From the NCBI GenBank assembly GCA_949317995.1, contig OX439040.1, positions 57,012,089 through 57,076,088 on the forward strand: DNA of 64,000 bases, read 5' to 3'. The notes under the pieces are model-generated. The model saw only the letters and a list, made by a program, of their open reading frames with translations. It did no database searches and was not told where the DNA came from. Made by a program: the position numbers and the translations under genes. Shown piece by piece: positions 59,131 through 64,000 of the stretch. Position 1 is the first letter of the stretch; every line of letters begins with the position of its first letter. This stretch comes from Acholoe squamosa. Its lineage: Eukaryota > Annelida > Polychaeta > Phyllodocida > Polynoidae.

Positions 59131-60880
59131 GTAGCCCATGAAGACAGACTCCATCTTTACATGATGTGAGGACGGCTTTCCTGTGCCAAAACGATTAGGA
59201 CTACCCATATGGAGAAGCAGATGTGGCGCACTTAATGTTAAGGCCTACTTATTGGAGTCCTCACTTCTATGATGAAAGTGGATTAATTCAGAAATTAGGA
59301 GAGACGGGGATTCTGTGAAGCAATTGTAGGATAGAGAGACAATTTTAAGATATCAGATGGTACCAGAAGGAGGACTGGAAAATCACCAAGCAATCAAAGG
59401 AGAATTCTTCACAGCTTTCTGGATATATTACAGCTGGAGCACCACTCATAGATGCTTAAAGACCAAATGCGGCTCCTTCAGTGCAACCAATGAGTTATTG
59501 TACATTGACCTTTAAGTAACTACTCAGTAGTTATCAGCTCGGAAAGGTTGCTAGGCAGCAGTCTTGATCATACTGAGCTACAGGTGGGTTCTGATAAGAG
59601 GATTAGCAAACACGATACAGAAGCTACCTGAGAAGGTACCCCCTCTATAGGGCCAATCCATTGCTCACCATATTCTGATAGTGCAAAGGCAATGAGGCCT
59701 TAAGAAGACAGAGAAGAATAGCCTGTAGCCTGTGGGTTCATTGGATTATCGACCATACGTGAACTGAATTGAGAAAGGTGTAATGATCACGATGGGTCGG
59801 CTACGTGCTGGAGGTGGAGGATCAGGGAGGTCTTCCACCGTTAAATCAGCCTCTCTCCTCCTGTCCCCCTCCTCCATACACTTCCTGTCGGATGCACAGA
59901 CAGACCTCTTCTCCAGGGTCCTGTCCACAGACCTGGAGAGGAACATTACGGACGTGACCAGGCGTATTGCGGCCACAGCCGCCGACTGTCCCAAGATCCA
60001 GGCGGTGCAGAAAGACGGTCACTGGTTCACCCTCAACAACTCCCAGCTGGCGCTATGTCGGCGCCTGGAGCACGAGGGCTGCTGCAGGCAGGTTAAAGTT
60101 GACGTGGTGGCTCTCAAAGAGGTTCCAGTGCAGCTCCGAGGTATGATGGTGCTGCCTGACACCACCACCACTGGCACCACTCCTGGAACCGCTCCAGCAG
60201 CCAGCACCACCGCGGCTTGTAGCTCCGGCTCAGGCCGCACCACTTCAACTAATACTACTAACAGTACCGACGCCGCCACAGCCGCATACACCACCACTAT
60301 CGCCGCCTGCCCCACCTGCCCCACCTCCCCCCTAGCTGACACACAGACCGCCACAGGAGGAGGAGTGTCTGGAGCTGCTCTAGCCGCAGCCGCCACCACC
60401 AGTCACCAACTTCCGAGCTGCTCAAAGGACAACACGTCTACTCACAGGGAGCAGTTCACGAGGCGCTCATTAAGGGACAATACTACCAGTAGTACTAATT
60501 CTCTTACTTCTAGTACTACCAACAGCTGCAGGAGGAGCAGCTCAGGGGGAGTGGCGTCAGGGGCTACTGGAGTACTACCACTACCACCAGGAGGGGGTCC
60601 AACCACAAGTATGACCGCCGGGGCTGGACACGCCACGGGGGCCGACGCCAATACAGGCGCCACGGCTACAGAGCCCGCGGGCGCCGCACCAGCCGGACCC
60701 AACGACCCCAAAGTGACGCCTAAACAAGCGTCACCCACCACGAGTACGACAACGACAACATCGGCAGGAGCGTCAGGGACGTCAGGAAGTGAAGGTATTA
60801 AGAGTAAGCTGACTGACGCCTCTATGTCCAGGAGTCAGCAGGAGGAGGATGGAGGAGACCTACATGCGTCAACACTAACA
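59131..60880 (+). CDS. Large 5' exon of an unrecognised gene (short conserved-looking domain plus Ser/Thr/Gly/Ala-rich tail)
   Basis: Likely exon from an acceptor after TTTCCAAG/CAG at 59130 to a donor at 60880|GTAGGC. The coding start is ATG 59783, or ATG 59792, which has the better context (A at -3, G at +4). Residues about 33-120 form a compact domain: LSDAQTDLFSRVLSTDLERN, then AADCPKIQAVQKDGHWFTLN, NSQLALCRRLEHEGCCRQVK and VDVVALKEVPVQLRGMM. The HWFTLNNSQLxLxRRLExEG core looks globular and selected. From residue 125 to 366 the protein is Thr/Ser/Ala/Gly-rich low complexity, probably disordered. I do not recognise the family; the DGHWFxLNNxxL pattern only faintly recalls ParB/sulfiredoxin-type folds. 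GC content is far above its surroundings. The antisense Val/Ala-rich frames are shadows. Confidence 0.6.
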
Positions 60881-62354
60881 GGTAGGCCTTGTCATACATC
60901 TATAGTTTATCTCTTAACTCTTGGCTTGTTGTTACATATTTATTGGTTCATATTGACGACTTATCAATCTGAAATCTTGGGGATACTGTGTAGCCATGGC
61001 TATAACACAAAATGTTTATATTTAGTGGGTACTATTTTAGCATCTATATATCAACAGAGGACCTAGCTCATTCATAAAATGCATGTCACAATTTTCCAAA
61101 TCTTTCCAAGTAAAGTGTGTATGTGTTTATCGACAAGAGCAAAAGGATGCCAACTCTGAATTCAAAACCCAATTTAGCCAGCTTCCGCTATGGTCTGATT
61201 GATTCACGTACCAAATACAACCTAACTGAGCCGACAAATATATTATGATTCCTTTGAGCAGCTCTAGCGTCTTGTTATACCATCACCGTTTACCCCTGTG
61301 TTTATACAGGCACAGAGTGCATTGTCACAGCTAATTCCACATGAGCAGCTCACAAATTGTAATATAAAGTAGAGCGAACAAGATGTCCATGTATACACAT
61401 AATACAACACTGTACTTACTCAGCTGATGCTCTTTCCAGGGATGGTGATGCCACATATAAACAGCTCACACAAGTGTAACCCAAAGCAGCTCCACAGTTA
61501 ATACCACATGATAAGCTCACCAAGAGTCACCTACAAAAGTTGTACAACTAATACTATATATACATGAGCAGCTTACTGAGTGTAATCTAGGCTGTATAGG
61601 CTCCCTATGTACACATGTAGTATGACAACACTGTATGGGTGTGTGGGAGGTATGTGGGTATGACTCAGTGTATCGGTTACCCATGTTGGTGTAAGGATGC
61701 AACCTCTTCCGGTTACACACAGAGAGATGGCTACATAACTACATGATTTACATGATATTGTTTCTTGTCATTTAGGTTCCATAACCATGACTGCGGGATA
61801 CCTTGCCCAGTTCTCATGCGTTTCGTATCGTGTGGGTTATGCATCCTTTTTTTTGGAAGCCATGGGAATTTACGGTTGGATTTAAATGAACTGTGATCAA
61901 GATATATTCAACCATAGATTCTAGTTTACATGTACGGCCAATGTTTTAGCCAGACAGAAAATGTCTGTATGAGTACGAGGGAGCTCTTCATGTCATAATA
62001 ATAGGTTTGGGCTGAATATGGCTTTGATGTAAATACCAAAGATCATGTCTTGCCTGGAAATGGTTGTGTATTCACAGCAGATGGAGCAACAGATGTTGAG
62101 AGGTTAAACCCCTCCCTGGAGGGCTATGATGCTAATAGCAACCAGATGGTTGTAGATAAGGGCCCGTCTATATGGGGAGGCACGGGATCACCTCCAGTAC
62201 TGAGTCACTGCAGTTAATCTATGGCTGAGAGAAGACCAGGCAAGAGCTTTCTGGTGAAAAAAGAGGTTTCCCGCCCCCTTACCCAACTCTAAATTCTCCC
62301 AGCCCCACGCACCACGCCCTTCCACCTCATGTAATACTTCTCTATTCCCCACAG
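60881..62354 (+). other. Putative intron of the 59.8-kb gene
   Basis: Bounded by GTAGGC at 60881 and CCCCACAG at 62354. AT-rich, in contrast to the GC-rich exon. Contains the diverged AGCAGCTCAC repeat. Confidence 0.35.
61300..61680 (+). repeat. Diverged repeat of CACATGAGCAGCTCAC phrases in the putative intron
   Basis: AATTCCACATGAGCAGCTCA (61332) recurs as AATACCACATGATAAGCTCA (61501) and TACATGAGCAGCTTACTGA (61561). The surrounding sequence also matches loosely (AACACTGTACTTACTC against AACACTGTATGGGTGT). The same AGCAGCTCAC phrase is dense at 50290-50350. Confidence 0.45.
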
Positions 62355-62452
62355 GAGTGGCAGGTGGCGTTGAAAGGTCAAGGGTGAGGGTGTCTGGCTT
62401 CTGCAGTGGAGTCAGGCCTGTGTGGTTCAATTTGAATCATTTAAAAGTAGTT
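62355..62452 (+). CDS. Possible second coding exon of the 59.8-kb gene
   Basis: After a strong acceptor (TCTATTCCCCACAG) the sequence GA-GTG-GCA continues the phase left by the 60880 donor (one base G). This gives GVAGGVERSRVRVSGFCSGV and onward without a stop for about 120 codons. A donor-like AGG/GTGAGG at 62382/62383 would make a 28-nt exon; the true 3' boundary is unclear, so the end given is arbitrary. The phase match and acceptor support it; the protein itself is not recognised. Confidence 0.3.
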
Positions 62453-63070
62453 TTCTTTATTCGATTTACCCTTTTCTCTTTATTATGGTCGTGGGAGAGA
62501 GAAAGCACAGTCTACCTGAGGCTCCTAAAGCCCCAGAGGAGAGCTGGCCGGTATGTGACTCAATTAGTGGTCATTATTGAGCTTTCGGTACAAGGTGACC
62601 ACTACTGCCTGTCACCTACCCCATGGGACCACAGGTGCTGGAGGAGAAGGATGTTTACAAGTGTCCTCACATTCTCCTTACACCTTTACCTGTTGTACTC
62701 TCGGATGGCCACTGGTGGTACATGGCTGCTGTAGACGTTGGACAAGTGCACAGGGTGCTGTATCATCTAGGGCTTCACTGACTAATTGATGGCAATCAGA
62801 AAGAGAGATGATCAGGAAATGTGTTGAGAGTTGGTTGAGAGTGTTTGTACCCGCTGTAGTTCTGAACAAAACACGCTGACATGAACTGACAGTCAAAATT
62901 ATGGTCACTAAGTCCGTTCCAGCTAGGGTGCTAGAAGAGTCTAACTGGACTCTCTGCTCACAATCTTGTTCTGACAGGATCGTTGTGACATTCCCAGTGG
63001 ATCGACGAGCTGCTCAAAGGGAAGGTTACCCACTCCAATCTTACTCATCGTTTGTTGAAATTAACTCCCC

Positions 63071-63185
<115 letters not shown>

Positions 63186-64000
63186 TCTAAACACAAGAAG
63201 GACATTTACACAGGCCGGTGTAGTGTCTGGCCTTACACGTTCATAAGGTGCATGCAAGGAATACATACTGAGAGTCCTCCAGGGTCTACCCAAGGAACAT
63301 CTGCACTATGAGCCAATTGTTTGTGCATCATCTCTCTTAGCTTAAATCAGAGGCTTTGTATTCCCCCTTAAAGGCATAGAGAACACCAAGATTGACAGAA
63401 GCCTATTACACTATAGAGGAGTAAAGAGGACACACTACATAATATGCTGGTGCAGATAGTAACAGTTTACCAATTTCATTTCCCGACTATCACAGCCGCG
63501 ATGACCCGGGCTGATAGTAAAGATAGTAAAATCAATAAGACTTCATTAGAAACATAATAGCTTTTCCCCTGTCTCTAACAACCACACCATGTTCTCTATT
63601 AGATAGAACTAGGTATAGCAATATAATAATCCTTGCCCGTTCTGAAGGCCCTAGAATATGTTATTTAATTTTCATGTCTTTTTGGGTCACTTTTGGGTAA
63701 TTTCCATGAACTGTGGGTTACGAAGGTGGATCCTGACTCGTCCCGTCTCTTTGTGGTATTGGAAAGAAGACTAAAGGAAAGAAAAGATCTCACATAGCTA
63801 TCTAATATTTTTCAGCATGTTACCTGAAACACACAGCTTTCTTTTTGGCCTTATTGATGCATATATGGTCAGCGGATGTGGTGTACATGCAACTGGCTAT
63901 TAGTCCTGAATGGTCCATTAACAACTAGTGACACAGCCAGTGTTTACAAACAAAAACCTTCTTTGAGCTGAGCCCATTCCATCAAACACTGCACTAGAGC

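Noticed and set aside
60019-60741. Val/Ala-rich minus-strand ORFs of 126 and 99 codons
   Set aside because: Antisense shadows of the low-complexity Thr/Ala/Gly region in the plus-strand exon.
63480-63520. Possible CRISPR or other prokaryote-type array among the many short repeats
   Set aside because: All arrays here lack unique spacers of constant size and lie in a clearly eukaryotic sequence; none qualifies.

Overview
This is a eukaryotic, intron-bearing and AT-leaning animal sequence dominated by transposon debris. Consensus GT/AG introns, YY1- and CRE-type promoter motifs, CR1/jockey-like LINE relics, tRNA-derived SINE heads, long microsatellites and a mitochondrial pentatricopeptide gene (PTCD1) all point to a metazoan. 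The style of the repeats (TIR elements wrapped around satellite arrays, SINE tails ending in a GCGTTAAAC motif plus CACT repeats) suggests a marine invertebrate, perhaps a lophotrochozoan. That placement is inference and I cannot name a species.

Layout. Positions 1-20200 hold no gene I can support. Most of this stretch is an old tandem segmental duplication: unit 1 is about 1020-15400 and unit 2 about 15750-20130. The two units carry different transposon insertions, so each serves as the empty-site reference for the other. Positions 20850-25030 are one composite element with inverted ends around about 26 copies of a ~134-bp satellite. Positions 25931-28366 (minus strand) carry the first three coding exons of PTCD1, whose intron phases join exactly. 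Positions 31763-33443 (plus) carry the last three exons of a dynein-heavy-chain-like (stalk region) gene, also phase-consistent. The splice donor of the first of these exons has been amplified into a 39-bp minisatellite. Positions 34325-35502 are a 1.2-kb foldback element. Positions 37140-38345 hold a promoter-like CpG/YY1/CRE patch, a CACGT-rich inverted-repeat element and a minisatellite full of CTACCTCA (the let-7 seed-match octamer). Positions 42930-43560 and 45394-48460 are two relic LINEs in opposite orientations, the second split by a hAT-like element. Positions 49-52 kb are GC-richer with a possible terminal exon and CT/GA microsatellites. Positions 59131-60880 are the large 5' coding exon of an unrecognised gene that probably continues at 62355.

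The two better-supported genes are arranged head to head: PTCD1 runs leftward from about 28.4 kb and the dynein-like gene runs rightward. Nothing suggests an operon or pathway linking them. The genomic interest lies in repeat structure: self-similar ATAAG elements in several sizes, a duplicated splice site, empty-site pairs, and repeat arrays that happen to carry short regulatory motifs (DR0 nuclear-receptor sites, YY1-like sites, let-7 seed matches). All family assignments rest on motif reading and intron phase, not on a database search.
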